DNA of 49,993 bases from Planctomycetia bacterium. GTDB taxonomy: Bacteria > Planctomycetota > Planctomycetia > Gemmatales > Gemmataceae. The notes under the pieces are model-generated. The model saw only the letters and a program-made list of their open reading frames with translations. It searched no databases and had not been told where the DNA came from. Position numbers and translations under genes: made by a program. Within the stretch, counting starts at the first letter, position 1, and each line of letters begins with the position of its first letter. The DNA lies in contig SYHD01000262.1 of NCBI GenBank assembly GCA_005799265.1, positions 1 to 49,993 of the forward strand. Direction: 5' to 3'. Of the stretch, positions 40,401-49,161 are shown piece after piece.

Positions 40401-40597
40401 TCCTGCGCGAGGAAGGCGCCATCGTGATTCTCGGCGACAAGGACGGCAAGGAGATACGCATTGAGAAGGCATTGATCGACGAACGCAACGTCATCCCGCT
40501 GTCGCCGATGCCGTCGAACTTCGTGGAAACGATCGGCGCGGGGGACTTCAACCACCTACTGGCTTATCTGCTCGCGCAACGCGGCAAAGAGAAATGA
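37466..40597 (+). CDS. PVC-type membrane-bound dehydrogenase with C-terminal cytochrome
   Basis: The 1043 aa secreted protein (signal peptide MQRTALLLLSIVFLTNSIAA) has a beta-propeller of the 'PVC membrane-bound dehydrogenase' type over about residues 45-410 (LPPGFEIQLVAADPDI, INIAFDAAGRLWVTES, DIKLGPDGCLYIADFYTRIIGHYE), a HEAT-like helical repeat region (about 425-890), and a cytochrome c domain with haem site CANCH (919-923). It is thought to oxidise a sugar-like substrate outside the cell and pass electrons to the haem; the reaction has not been established for this type. Start ATG 37466 has GGAG upstream. Confidence 0.92.
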   Translation: MQRTALLLLSIVFLTNSIAAQPKDKPKWAPSPHVAATEPLSPEQQIKKMKLPPGFEIQLVAADPDIRKPINIAFDAAGRLWVTESIEYPFAAKEGQGRDTVKILEDFGPDGRARKITTFADKLNIPIGVLPDIDGKGALVYSIPSIQHMRDIDGDGKADKREVYYSGFGSKDTHGMTGEFLRGFDGWIYACHGFANTSNVKSKDGSSSLSMTSGNTYRFKPDGSRIEKFTTGQVNPFGIAIDPLGNLYTADCHSRPLTMLMRGAWYESFSRPHDGLGFAPQLNTFNGHSTALCGIAYYAADQFPTQYHNKLFLGDVVLNRVNAYKLEWTGKPQFPAIFNPKEKMAVMEDFITSQDPWFRPVDIKLGPDGCLYIADFYTRIIGHYEIDLKHPGRDNTKGRIWRVVWRGEQKNENPRPVIDLTKADVPTLVEKLANPNLMVRLHAADQLVERGGNDAVERLQKILAPFFESGDSARKAHALWILERMGKLDDKTLEIAVTRVGKNLEVRTHGLRILAEKKNWTPDYTRMIAKGVFSDVRSPKLTRIAIEALAAHPHPDHVEALLSISRSYFDSGDPHAKYAWRYALREQLREPSVWEKFDMAKVDYTTSHYMVEICKALTHEPAAAFVKGHIERTKSPAADLYRHAVRYGKDDATEWAIRHADKQYYVLPDRESPELPQLAAILKAIVQANQERGRKLSEAERTALAGTVQRMLGSKLSRPNNREMFAAAAELAGTLKLESTLQKLIELARSAGNDVQLCKASVAAAVAINPLEAAKQLQDILFDRPFLSSPAARDTITSTLASLDVPEAYQVLLRMLEKAPAPMQTTIALGMSSSAQGGDRLLKAIEAGKASPRLLQDKAIEIRLVSAKVANVKDRLQKLTQGLPPADARMQELIAAQSKAFSSSQRDVELGQKVFQKSCANCHQVNNQGAKIGPQLDGIGVRGLERLLEDLLDPNRNVDQAFRTTQIVTKKGQTFTGLFLREEGAIVILGDKDGKEIRIEKALIDERNVIPLSPMPSNFVETIGAGDFNHLLAYLLAQRGKEK

Positions 40598-40643
40598 CAT
40601 TACTTCTAGATTTGGCGACGATGAGCCGTTGAATTCAACGCGT

Positions 40644-42998
40644 TTACCCCGGCGGCAACGGCATCGGCACGCCGCCACCTGGCGGCGGAGGCGGAGCGGG
40701 GAGCGGGTTCGCGAGCGGGGCCACGATGCGCGTCGCTTCTTGCTCGATCAACGGCGCCTGGTTCAGCTCGCTCGTGTATTCCACCTGGAAGCGGGCGTCT
40801 CCCTCCTTCAACGCCTGGCACTGCACCTCGAACGTCAGCTTCGCGCCAGGCTGTAACGTATCCACTCGGTCAAACGTCACGAACTTGCCCGCGATCGTCT
40901 CCTTCGTCGGGCCCGTCGCACGCAACGCCTTCAGCAACTCCGGCGTCGTCGCCTTTACTTCAATCATCTTCGCCGGCGCCGAGCCCGTGGTCGTCAGCAC
41001 CATGCGATAGACGATTGCCTTGCCGACCTCGACTGGATTGGTGAGGCCGACCATCTCCATCTTGAGCGCGGCGATTCCCTCGATATTGATGCGTTTAATC
41101 TGCTCGAAGCGGATATTGCCGTCGGCCGTGAGCAGCGTGGTCTTCTCGGCGGCGGGAGCCGCGCGAACGCACTCGGTCGTCAGTTCGAGCACGACTTCCT
41201 CGCCGGGCTTCAAGGCGCCGAGGTTCCAGACGACTTCGCCACCGGCTTGCGACGGATTGCGTGAGCCGGCGATGAAGCGCAGTTCCGGCGGCAGCCGATC
41301 GCGCACGACCACGCCCGATTGCTCGGCGTCGCTGTCGTTCTTGACGAAGATCTTCCACTCCGCGGGCCGGGGGCCGACGTAGCGTTTCGCGGGGCCATCG
41401 ATACGCAGCGACACTTTCGGCTGCTGGATGACGACGACGCGCTGGTCCTGCGTCTTCAGGTTGCCGGACGCCGCCGAGACGCGCACGCCGAGCGGTCCGA
41501 GCTTACGCGGCGTCAGGATGAGGCCCACGTCGTGCGATTCGCCGGGCGCCAGGCGCGGCACTGTCGATTGCAGGGTCTGGCCGGGCTTGTCGAATTCGAA
41601 GCCCTTGTCGAAATCGGCAATCACAGAGATCTCGTCAACCGGGCCGGTCCCTGGATTGCTCAGGCGGATCGTGAAGCGGATCGGCGCATCGATGACGCCC
41701 GATTGCGGGCCGATGATCTCCGCCTTGACTTGCGGCGTTGTGATCATTGTGTCCACTTCGCGTTGATCGTTCTGCCCCTCGGCCGTGCGCATCAGGGCCA
41801 CGCTCTTGACGACGCCGGCGCGGCGGCTGCGGAAGGTCGTCTGCACGCTCTGCGTTTGGCCGACCGCGAGCAGGCCGCTCGGGAAGACGAGTTGCCCATT
41901 CTCCGGTTGCGCCGGCGGATTGGCGCTGACGAACTCCAGGCCGTCGGGAATCGGCAAGCGGAACTCAATCGACTGGCTGTCGATGCGGCCTTCGTTCTTC
42001 GCGCTCGTGGTGTAGACGATCTCCTGGCCCAACGCGACGGACGGGGGCCCGACGTGGTTGAGACGCACGTCCGGGGCGATCCACTCGATCGATGTCTCGC
42101 CGGTGATGATCGGCACGCCGGCGCCGGTCGGCGTCGTCGGGTCTGGCGGACGGATGAGCTCGACCGAAACGCGGTTGGTCCCCGAGGCGGGCGTGGTCTG
42201 CTTGATGCGGACTTTCGCAAGCCCGCTGATGTCGCTGATCGCGATTTCTTCCAGCGTCTGGCTGGGCAAAAGGACGGCGGGGGGGCCGTCGATAATCTTG
42301 TAACGGACGCGGTATCTCGTGAGCGGCCGACGATCGGTGAAGGCGGAGATACGCGTGACGAACTCGTGTTCGGTGCCGAACTTGGCCACCGCTCGCTGTG
42401 GAAATTCCCACGACGCATCGACCCAGCGAATGACCGTGGTCTTCATGCGTTTGTCCCAGTTGTGAATGCCAGGGACGACGACTTGCACATGGGTATCGCC
42501 TTCGACCGGTGAGCTGACGACGCACCACGATTGGCCCGGACGGACCATGATGTCGTCGGCCTTGTTGAGGTTGCCTCGCGAGAGCCGATGCTCGCCGTGC
42601 CCGGTGTAGGAGAAGCCGCGATTGCCTTCGATCCCGCCGCGGCCCGGCAGATAGCCGGATTCATCTACCTCGACGAGGTTGCCGCCCGTGACGAGCCAAT
42701 CGACCCGGCGATTGCGGCGCGGGTTGCCCTTCTCGTCGCGCACCGTCGCCAGGATGACGACCTGTGAGCCGACCTGACTCGTCATCACTTGCGGCTCAAC
42801 TGCTAAATCAATCGCGTGGGGATCGAAATTGGCGTAATAGGCGGGCCCGATGGGTTTGGAGTGGGTGCGAATCACGTCGCCGGTGTGGAGCCAATAGGGA
42901 AAATAGCTTGGATTTTGACTGCCGCCGAAGCAGCCCGCAGCGCAGAGCGCGAGCGCTGCAAAGAAAAGAAGCCCCAGACATCGTCTGGCGTGTGGCAT
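40644..42998 (-). CDS. DUF11-repeat lipoprotein
   Basis: The 784 aa protein has a lipoprotein signal with lipobox AAGC (C23). An N-terminal Ig/Big-like region (about 60-290) is followed by three or more DUF11-type beta-sandwich repeats (LGQEIVYTTSAKNEGRIDSQ, APIRFTIRLSNPGTGPVDE, PAEWKIFVKNDSDAEQSG, VGKAIVYRMVLTTTGSAP), and a proline-rich end. DUF11 repeats build long surface stalks and occur in large numbers in planctomycete surface proteins. It is probably a cell-envelope structural component. Convergent with the dehydrogenase gene. Confidence 0.88.
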   Translation of the reverse strand: MPHARRCLGLLFFAALALCAAGCFGGSQNPSYFPYWLHTGDVIRTHSKPIGPAYYANFDPHAIDLAVEPQVMTSQVGSQVVILATVRDEKGNPRRNRRVDWLVTGGNLVEVDESGYLPGRGGIEGNRGFSYTGHGEHRLSRGNLNKADDIMVRPGQSWCVVSSPVEGDTHVQVVVPGIHNWDKRMKTTVIRWVDASWEFPQRAVAKFGTEHEFVTRISAFTDRRPLTRYRVRYKIIDGPPAVLLPSQTLEEIAISDISGLAKVRIKQTTPASGTNRVSVELIRPPDPTTPTGAGVPIITGETSIEWIAPDVRLNHVGPPSVALGQEIVYTTSAKNEGRIDSQSIEFRLPIPDGLEFVSANPPAQPENGQLVFPSGLLAVGQTQSVQTTFRSRRAGVVKSVALMRTAEGQNDQREVDTMITTPQVKAEIIGPQSGVIDAPIRFTIRLSNPGTGPVDEISVIADFDKGFEFDKPGQTLQSTVPRLAPGESHDVGLILTPRKLGPLGVRVSAASGNLKTQDQRVVVIQQPKVSLRIDGPAKRYVGPRPAEWKIFVKNDSDAEQSGVVVRDRLPPELRFIAGSRNPSQAGGEVVWNLGALKPGEEVVLELTTECVRAAPAAEKTTLLTADGNIRFEQIKRINIEGIAALKMEMVGLTNPVEVGKAIVYRMVLTTTGSAPAKMIEVKATTPELLKALRATGPTKETIAGKFVTFDRVDTLQPGAKLTFEVQCQALKEGDARFQVEYTSELNQAPLIEQEATRIVAPLANPLPAPPPPPGGGVPMPLPPG

Positions 42999-43172
42999 TG
43001 GCGTGAACGCTCTCCAGCTAATTAACCCGTCGCTCTTTTTGAGAGTTCGGGCTCAAGGTTATTGGGGAGGGGGTATACGCGATTCTTCGAAGTTGACAAG
43101 CGGAGTTTCGCACGGAATTGTAGAGATTACACGACGTGAATCGCGAAGCCGTTTCGCAGACTGCGCAGACGG

Positions 43173-43200
43173 CAATCTTGCCGATCTCAAACCCGGCAAG
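43173..43200. repeat. Hairpin downstream of the DUF1553 gene
   Basis: ATCTTGCC and GGCAAGAT flank a short loop in the 253-base spacer 42999-43251. There is no T run; it may be a repeat or a 3' end hairpin of the leftward DUF1553 gene. The rest of the spacer holds nothing recognisable. Confidence 0.5.
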
Positions 43201-43251
43201 ATCGGGGGCTTGCCGCCACGAAATCGATGTCGAGAATCCAGAACGTCAATA

Positions 43252-46200
43252 TCAATCGACGAACATGAACTCGTTCGCGTTGAACAAGAGCCGGCAGGCG
43301 TTCGCCAAACCGTGACGTTCGACGTAGACCGTCATTGCCGCACGCTCTTGTTGCGTGGGGCGCCGCGCGAACGCTAAACGAAACGCGGCGTCCACTTGTT
43401 TGCCGGCGTCCGTCTCTTGCGCCTTGACACGCTCGGCGAAGAACTCCGCTTGCTTGACCATGAACGGGTTGTTGAGCAACGCCAGCGCTTGCAAGGCGGT
43501 CATCGTCGTGTTGCGCACGGGCACGTTGATGTTTGGATCGGCACAGTCGAGCGTCTCCAAGAACGGATTCGGCACGCTGCGGACGACGAAGCGATACACG
43601 GTTCGCCGCCAATTCTCCGGGCGATTGATGTAGGCGATATCGAGATGATCGTAGATCGGCGAGTGATCGTCCTTGAAACGGAACAGGTCGTAGCCTGGCC
43701 CGTGCATCTTGAAATCCATATTGCCGCTGACGACGAGCACGCTGTCGCGCACCGATTCCGCATCGAGCCGCTGCCGATTCTGCCGCCAGAGCAGGCGATT
43801 ATCCACGTCTCGTTTCGCGTTCGCAGCGTCATGACTGGATGCTTGCCGATAAGTCGCGCTGAGCAATATCTTGCGATGCAGCTTCTTGAACGAATCGACA
43901 TCGCGAAACTCGCTCGCCAGATAATCGAGCAGTTCCGGATGACTCGGCTTGCTGCCGTTGCGGCCGAAATCGCTCGGCGTATCGACGAAACCCTTGCCGA
44001 AGTGGAATTGCCAAACGCGATTGACGATGCTGCGCCAGGTGAGCACGTTGGCATCCGCCGCGATCCAATCCGCGAGGACAGCGCGACGGGCGCCTTCGTC
44101 ATTTTCCCCTCGCCCTTTGGGAGAGGGGCTGGGGGTGAGTGCTAGTCCCTTGAGCAAGCGCAATGCCCCCGGCACCGCCAGTTCCCCCTTGCGTTCGACG
44201 TCGCCGCGTGCCAGCACGTGGATCGGCCGCGGCGCGATCGGCACGGCGGCATAGACTTTCATCGAATCCTTCAACGTCCCAAGTTGCGCGTCCGCCGTCT
44301 CGATTTCTTTCGCGAGGTGGACCAACTCGCTGCGCGTGTCGGCGTCAAGCAACGCGTCGTACATTTTGCGACGCTCCGTCTCCAGCCGGCTCAGGTTTAC
44401 TTCGTGCCCGAGACGCGACTGCCGGTCGGTGCTGAGCAAACGCTGCCGGCTGGTGAAGCCGTCGACCAGATGACGGGTGCTCCAGCGGCCGGCTTCGATC
44501 GAGTCAAGAGCGGTCACTTTGGCGCCGGGGGCGATGTTCTTGTCGCCGGCATAGACCTGCACCTCGGCCAGCGCGAAGATGTAATCGTTCGTCCGCTTCC
44601 AGAGCTTGGTCGCGGTGATACGCACGAAGCGAGCTTTCTTGCTGAGGGCAAACGCAGCAGGCTCATCGCCGCGACTGGGCACGTCCCCCTGCGTGTGATC
44701 GACGAGGGTCTCGGACGTCGCGAAGTTCCCGTCATTGGAGAGCGTGATCCTGTAACGCAGCGGGAAGCCGAAGCCGGGCGAATCGGGGAAGTCGGTGGGG
44801 CGTGCGGGGAGAAGTCGAAGCGCCGTGATCTCCGTGGGCTTGCCCAGGTCAATCTGCACCCATTTCGTCACCTCGGGCGATTTCTCGATGCGGCTGTGGT
44901 AACCGTTGGTCGGACTCGGCACGCTCTTTTCAACGAAGGGCATCTTGTCGAGTTGCGTGTGCAGAAACGAGATCTCGGTTTCGCGTTTTCTCAGCTCCGG
45001 TGACGACAGCGATACGGCCTTGGTAACCAGAGCGGCACGCTTGGCGGCGGCAGCGGCGTGCTTCTTCTCGATGTCTGCTCGGAGCGTCTGCGTCTCCTTC
45101 GACGCGACCGGGCGATCGCCGCGCTCGACGCCGGCGAAAACAGCCTGAAGCTCGTAGTACTCCTTCAACGAGATCGGATCGAACTTGTGATCGTGGCAAC
45201 GGGCGCAATGAACCGTCAGGCTGCAAAACGTCGACATCGTGTTGGCGACCATATCGTCGCGATCGAGAACGCGCGTCTTCTCCTTGTCGACTGTCCCTTC
45301 GCGCAGCTCGACGTGGCCGACGAAATCCCACGGACCGGCCACGACGAAGCCGGTCGCGATGATACCATCGGGGTCCGAAGGGAACAGCACATCGCCGGCG
45401 ATTTGCTGGCGAATGAACCGGCGATACGGCATGTCATTGTTAAAGGCGCGAATGACCCAGTCGCGATACAGCCACGCCCACAGCCGACGCTTGTCCTTGT
45501 CGTACCCGTGCGTATCGGCGTAATGGACCAGATCGAGCCACAGCCGCGCCCAGCGTTCGCCATAACGCGGCGACGCCAACAATCGATCAACGAGTTTCTC
45601 CAATGCCGCTTGCGGCTTGACGCTCGCATCGTGCCACGCCTTGACAAACTCCTCCACCTCTTCCGGGGTGGGCGGCAACCCATGCAGATCGAACGTCATG
45701 CGCCGGATCAGCGTCGCGGGATCGGCCTCGGCACTGGGCCGCATCCCCTTGGCCTCGAGCGTCGCCAGAATGTAGCGGTCGATACCGTTCTTGATCCACG
45801 CGGCGTCCTTCACCTCCGGAGGCTTGGAACGCGCGATAGGCTCCAGCGACCACCACGGCCCGTCTTTCTTCTTATGCGTATTTTCACCTAGCAGCAAATC
45901 CTTCGGCCACGGCGCGCCGCCGTCGATCCATTGCAGGAACAGATCGATCTCTGCGTCGGTGAGCGGTTCGCCCTTCTGCGGCATCTTCGGCATCGGCCCG
46001 CGGATCATCTTGACGAGCAAGCTCTTCGCGGCATCGCCGACGACGAGGACCGGGCCCTTGTCGCCTCCAGTGAGCGTGGCGTCGCGCGTCGAGAGATCGA
46101 GACCGCCGCGCGCTTTGTCGGGATTATGGCAGCCGAGGCAATTCTTCTTCAAGAGCGGCGCGATCTTGCCCGCGAAGAACGCATCATCCACTTTCGGTCG

Positions 46201-46281
46201 AGCGGGCTGCGGCGTGCCCAGCGCGTAGATAACGCCGAAGCTCAGGACGATGCCGAGCGCGAGTTGATATGCGGGGTTCAT
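43252..46281 (-). CDS. PSCyt1-DUF1549-DUF1553 secreted protein
   Basis: The 1009 aa protein has an N-terminal signal/anchor, a planctomycete cytochrome C (PSCyt1) domain with CLGCH (48-52), a DUF1549 domain (about 160-370, GERWARLWLDLVHYADTHGYDKD, HCARCHDHKFDPI), an inserted F5/8-type discoidin-like segment (WVQIDLGKPTEITALRLLP ... LSNDGNF), and a C-terminal DUF1553 (PSD1) domain (WRSIVNRVWQFHFGKG, ATYRQASS). Residues about 715-726 (LTPSPSPKGRGE) are encoded by an in-frame repeat. The family is abundant in planctomycetes and linked to sulfatase-rich polysaccharide breakdown; its activity is unproven. Confidence 0.94.
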   Translation of the reverse strand: MNPAYQLALGIVLSFGVIYALGTPQPARPKVDDAFFAGKIAPLLKKNCLGCHNPDKARGGLDLSTRDATLTGGDKGPVLVVGDAAKSLLVKMIRGPMPKMPQKGEPLTDAEIDLFLQWIDGGAPWPKDLLLGENTHKKKDGPWWSLEPIARSKPPEVKDAAWIKNGIDRYILATLEAKGMRPSAEADPATLIRRMTFDLHGLPPTPEEVEEFVKAWHDASVKPQAALEKLVDRLLASPRYGERWARLWLDLVHYADTHGYDKDKRRLWAWLYRDWVIRAFNNDMPYRRFIRQQIAGDVLFPSDPDGIIATGFVVAGPWDFVGHVELREGTVDKEKTRVLDRDDMVANTMSTFCSLTVHCARCHDHKFDPISLKEYYELQAVFAGVERGDRPVASKETQTLRADIEKKHAAAAAKRAALVTKAVSLSSPELRKRETEISFLHTQLDKMPFVEKSVPSPTNGYHSRIEKSPEVTKWVQIDLGKPTEITALRLLPARPTDFPDSPGFGFPLRYRITLSNDGNFATSETLVDHTQGDVPSRGDEPAAFALSKKARFVRITATKLWKRTNDYIFALAEVQVYAGDKNIAPGAKVTALDSIEAGRWSTRHLVDGFTSRQRLLSTDRQSRLGHEVNLSRLETERRKMYDALLDADTRSELVHLAKEIETADAQLGTLKDSMKVYAAVPIAPRPIHVLARGDVERKGELAVPGALRLLKGLALTPSPSPKGRGENDEGARRAVLADWIAADANVLTWRSIVNRVWQFHFGKGFVDTPSDFGRNGSKPSHPELLDYLASEFRDVDSFKKLHRKILLSATYRQASSHDAANAKRDVDNRLLWRQNRQRLDAESVRDSVLVVSGNMDFKMHGPGYDLFRFKDDHSPIYDHLDIAYINRPENWRRTVYRFVVRSVPNPFLETLDCADPNINVPVRNTTMTALQALALLNNPFMVKQAEFFAERVKAQETDAGKQVDAAFRLAFARRPTQQERAAMTVYVERHGLANACRLLFNANEFMFVD
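44104..44139 (-). repeat. In-frame GC-rich palindromic repeat inside the DUF1553 gene
   Basis: CCCCTCGCCCTTTGGGAGAGGGGCTGGGGGTGAG is homologous to the repeat in gatA (19325-19364) but lies in the opposite orientation to the coding strand. It adds about 12 codons (SPSPKGRGE) just before the conserved AVLADWI segment. Confidence 0.85.
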
Positions 46282-46333
46282 GAGGCTATTGTGGTCGAAA
46301 CGTGACGGGGCTGCAAGGGCCGAATGCGTGGTA

Positions 46334-46729
46334 TCACTCCAGCGCTTGGGCGTACTGCATCAACACGTGGATCAGCAGCAGCCCGAGGCCGAACGATGCC
46401 AGGTTCCCGCCAAGGACCGCGGCCATGTCGCGCCAGAGATACTTGAGAGGACCGAACGCAAGCCAAAAGAGCGCGCATTCACCAAAATGGGCGACGCTCT
46501 CGGCAATCGCCAGATACACCAAGTAAGAAGGCTCGCGCGGAATCACAAGCACGACGATCGGATACGTGCATGCCGTCAGCCACAAACCCGCCAGCAGGCG
46601 ACGCCGCATCGGATGCTCGCTCGACAAGAACGCGCACAGGATCGGCGTTTCGATGGAAATCGTGACGAGATAGCCGATAGGGAGGAAGAACCACGGATCA
46701 TCCTGCAATCGCTCGATGAAATCCTGCAT
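46334..46729 (-). CDS. Small polytopic membrane protein
   Basis: ATG 46729 overlaps the TGA of the larger membrane protein gene by one base (TGATG), so translation is probably coupled. The 131 aa product has about four hydrophobic segments (FFLPIGYLVTISIETPILCAFL, LLAGLWLTACTYPIVVLVI, YLVYLAIAESVAHFGECALFWLAF, GGNLASFGLGLLLIHVLM). The ES/ESVAHFGE and C residues in the third helix may bind a metal. No family recognised. A longer upstream frame is a shadow of the neighbouring gene. Confidence 0.75.
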   Translation of the reverse strand: MQDFIERLQDDPWFFLPIGYLVTISIETPILCAFLSSEHPMRRRLLAGLWLTACTYPIVVLVIPREPSYLVYLAIAESVAHFGECALFWLAFGPLKYLWRDMAAVLGGNLASFGLGLLLIHVLMQYAQALE

Positions 46730-47739
46730 CACAGCGCTCGCAACAGGAAGGGAACCTCGGCCAGCACGTGTACCAGGGCCAGCGTGAAGTAGACATCGCG
46801 CGTGATCGGATAGTTCGCCGCGAAGCAGAGCCACAGCAGGACCACGACGGCCGCGCTCAACAGTAGAAAGACTTGTATCCCGCGCGTCCACGTAAGCGAG
46901 CGTCGGCCCAGCGGCATGTGCGGGACGTTCCACAGGTTCGACTTCTTGCCGAGCCACGGAATCGCGATCAGCCAGACGCCGTAGTGGACCACTTCGAGAA
47001 ACGTGTGCGTCGCGACCAGGCAGTGCGAAGAAACGCCCGTGAGCAGTTCCGAACCTGCGTGCTGCGTGATGCGCGTCAACAGATCGTCGCCGACAAGGTT
47101 CGGCGCCCCCGCGAGCCGCCACCAGATGAGCGCGAGGCAGACGGGAATCGCCAGCAGGCATAGGTGATACAGCCTACGCACCTCCGGCCGGGTGCGGCGA
47201 ATCTCGCGATCCAGGATCCACAGCGCGACCAGCGGATGCAGATAGACCAATCCCAGACCCCACAGCATCGGCCACATCCACGCCAGGGCGATGACGAAAA
47301 ACGCCGCCGGCCAGATCCAGCCCCAATCGCGGCGCGGGTTTTGCGTGCTGCGCAGGTAAACGAGCGCCGCGATCCACAAGGCGAGCAGCGTATTCCACGC
47401 CGCGTAGCTGGACATCCATGCGTCCGTCTCGGCATGGAGCAACGTGAGAACTAGCGGCATGGCGGCGAAACTCGCGGTCAGAACGAGCACGCCCGCGAAT
47501 CCGAGCAGGAAGAACGAACGCAGCCGACCCCAACGCGCCGGCAAACGCGAAAGGAAATAGCGGGCCTCGACCCAGTTGTGCGGACCGGCACAAAGAAAGA
47601 CGGAGAGGATGGAGAATTCGATGGGGAGGAATCCCGCCATCGCCGCCGTCAGAATGACGAACGAAAGCGTGCACGTACCGAACATCAGGCCGTGGGGCCG
47701 ATCGGCGCCAACGGCGAAATCGATTGCAGTCGTGGACAT
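46729..47739 (-). CDS. Polytopic membrane protein with clustered histidines
   Basis: The 336 aa protein has eight or more transmembrane segments. Conserved-looking histidines lie at membrane edges: CAGPHNWVEARYFLSRLPARWG near the N-terminus, SHCLVATHTFLEVVHYGVWLIAIP and ALVHVLAEVPFLLRAL near the C-terminus. Such a pattern suggests metal or haem binding, as in membrane-bound oxygenases of the Brp/Blh carotenoid-cleavage type, but the specific motifs of that family are not clear. It is coupled to the small membrane protein downstream; the two probably form one complex. Confidence 0.8.
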   Translation of the reverse strand: MSTTAIDFAVGADRPHGLMFGTCTLSFVILTAAMAGFLPIEFSILSVFLCAGPHNWVEARYFLSRLPARWGRLRSFFLLGFAGVLVLTASFAAMPLVLTLLHAETDAWMSSYAAWNTLLALWIAALVYLRSTQNPRRDWGWIWPAAFFVIALAWMWPMLWGLGLVYLHPLVALWILDREIRRTRPEVRRLYHLCLLAIPVCLALIWWRLAGAPNLVGDDLLTRITQHAGSELLTGVSSHCLVATHTFLEVVHYGVWLIAIPWLGKKSNLWNVPHMPLGRRSLTWTRGIQVFLLLSAAVVVLLWLCFAANYPITRDVYFTLALVHVLAEVPFLLRAL

Positions 47740-47806
47740 CGGCAGGGTATGGCCCCTCTCGGGTTAAACCTTCTTTCCAGCCACTCGAAGTGGACGATTC
47801 TTGACA

Positions 47807-48394
47807 TCAGTATTTGCCGTTCTTCTCGTCACGAAAGCGTTGCCGCGACGGGCGCGGCGGCGGCCAATTCTCGATGGTATGGGTATCACCCCACTCACGC
47901 GAGCGCAGCGACAAGGGAATCGTGAGACTTACGGCGTTCCCGTCGTCCAACAACGTAACTTCGATCTTATCGCGTTCAACGACCAACCAACCCACCGCAA
48001 GGACCATCAAGCTCACACCCAATGCGGTCAGTGCCCAGCCCCATATGCGTCGATTGCGTCGAGCAATCCAGATTCCCGCGGCGGCCAAGGACGCGGATAG
48101 TGCGATACCGACGGCCAGATTTCGACGAGCGGCCGACGCCTGCAAGCCCGTCGCCCGCGCTTGATCGGCGAATTTTCTCGGGACTTCCAGATGTACACGT
48201 GCAACATCTCGGAACATGACTTTGACGGCAACATGCTCGCCATATCGAAGTTGCTGAACCATGCGGTCGATTTTCTTGTAGGCCGCATCCTTCGAGGCAA
48301 TGAGGGGTGGGGGACCAACGTCGCTGCTGGCAGCGCCCGGAAGAAGCAGCGCAACGACAAGCGCCAACCAGGTGCAAAGACGTGGGTCGATCAT
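47807..48394 (-). CDS. Secreted/membrane protein, architecture family member 1
   Basis: The 195 aa protein has a signal peptide (LCTWLALVVALLLPGAASS) followed by DVGPPP, a short extracytoplasmic region, two closely spaced transmembrane helices (NLAVGIALSASLAAAGIWIA and WGWALTALGVSLMVLAVGWLVV) and a C-terminal beta-rich segment ending EVTLLDDGNAVSLTIPLS. It shares this plan with the next two genes. No family recognised. Confidence 0.75.
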   Translation of the reverse strand: MIDPRLCTWLALVVALLLPGAASSDVGPPPLIASKDAAYKKIDRMVQQLRYGEHVAVKVMFRDVARVHLEVPRKFADQARATGLQASAARRNLAVGIALSASLAAAGIWIARRNRRIWGWALTALGVSLMVLAVGWLVVERDKIEVTLLDDGNAVSLTIPLSLRSREWGDTHTIENWPPPRPSRQRFRDEKNGKY

Positions 48395-48528
48395 GCATGG
48401 GATCCGAGCGATTCATTGGGTGCGCACGGACTAATGGTAACCTTGCGAAAGCCGTCACGCAAGCGGAATTGACTTTTGTTCAAACGATTCCCCGACAACT
48501 CGTGAATGGCGGTCGCGGTCGATCCGTC

Positions 48529-49149
48529 CTACTTCGTGGCCGGCGCAACGGTTTTCTTCGGCAGGATGAGCTGGATGTTCGGCGCCGATCCGTTGCGACT
48601 GATCTGTACCTTGCCGGTTTCGATGGTCGTGAGCATCTGCACCGGTGCAATCTTGATCGGCTGGAGCCACTGCGGCGTATGCCGTGGACGCGGCGGGCGC
48701 GGCTGACCGGGGATCGGGGGGATGTCCGCCGACGCCGTTTGCGCAAGGCCCAGGCTGCCGAGCATCAGTGCCAGCATGAGCATTACGAGGACTTGCTTGT
48801 TCGACGCATGGGGACGCACACACCACAACCCGCCCGCGACCAGTGCGCCGGTGAACGCCAGCCCGGCAAACGGCAATCCGCCTGTCTGCTCCGGCGCGCG
48901 CAACGCAGCCGATGGCGTGCTCGGCATGACGAGGCGTGCGCTCTTCGCCTGTGGGTCACGCGAGATGACCAGACGCTGCTTCGGCGCTGCGTCCGTGGGC
49001 GCCTTCGGTTGCCGCCCCCGAAACTCCGGCGGCGCATCGATCGGCGGCGCCGGCGGGACGTACGGCGGTCTCGGCATCACAACGTCCGCGCTGACGCCCG
49101 ACGTGATGACCAAAAACGCAACAATAGCACCCATCCATCCTGAATTCAT
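48529..49149 (-). CDS. Secreted/membrane protein, architecture family member 2
   Basis: The 206 aa protein has a signal peptide (MNSGWMGAIVAFLVITSGVSA) and then DVVMPRPPYVPP. A short region with RLVISRDPQAKSARLVMP precedes two hydrophobic segments (GLAFTGALVAGGLWCV and VLVMLMLALMLGSLGLA), then a proline-rich stretch and a C-terminal strand region ending KVQISRNGSAPNIQLILPK. The IVRDPEAKIAELKIP-type phrase recurs in the next gene. Function unknown. Confidence 0.75.
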   Translation of the reverse strand: MNSGWMGAIVAFLVITSGVSADVVMPRPPYVPPAPPIDAPPEFRGRQPKAPTDAAPKQRLVISRDPQAKSARLVMPSTPSAALRAPEQTGGLPFAGLAFTGALVAGGLWCVRPHASNKQVLVMLMLALMLGSLGLAQTASADIPPIPGQPRPPRPRHTPQWLQPIKIAPVQMLTTIETGKVQISRNGSAPNIQLILPKKTVAPATK

Positions 49150-49161
49150 GGAACCCTCGCA

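Noticed and set aside
41319..42512. 397-codon plus-strand open frame opposite the DUF11 gene
   Set aside because: Shadow frame; the lipobox and DUF11 repeats are on the minus strand.
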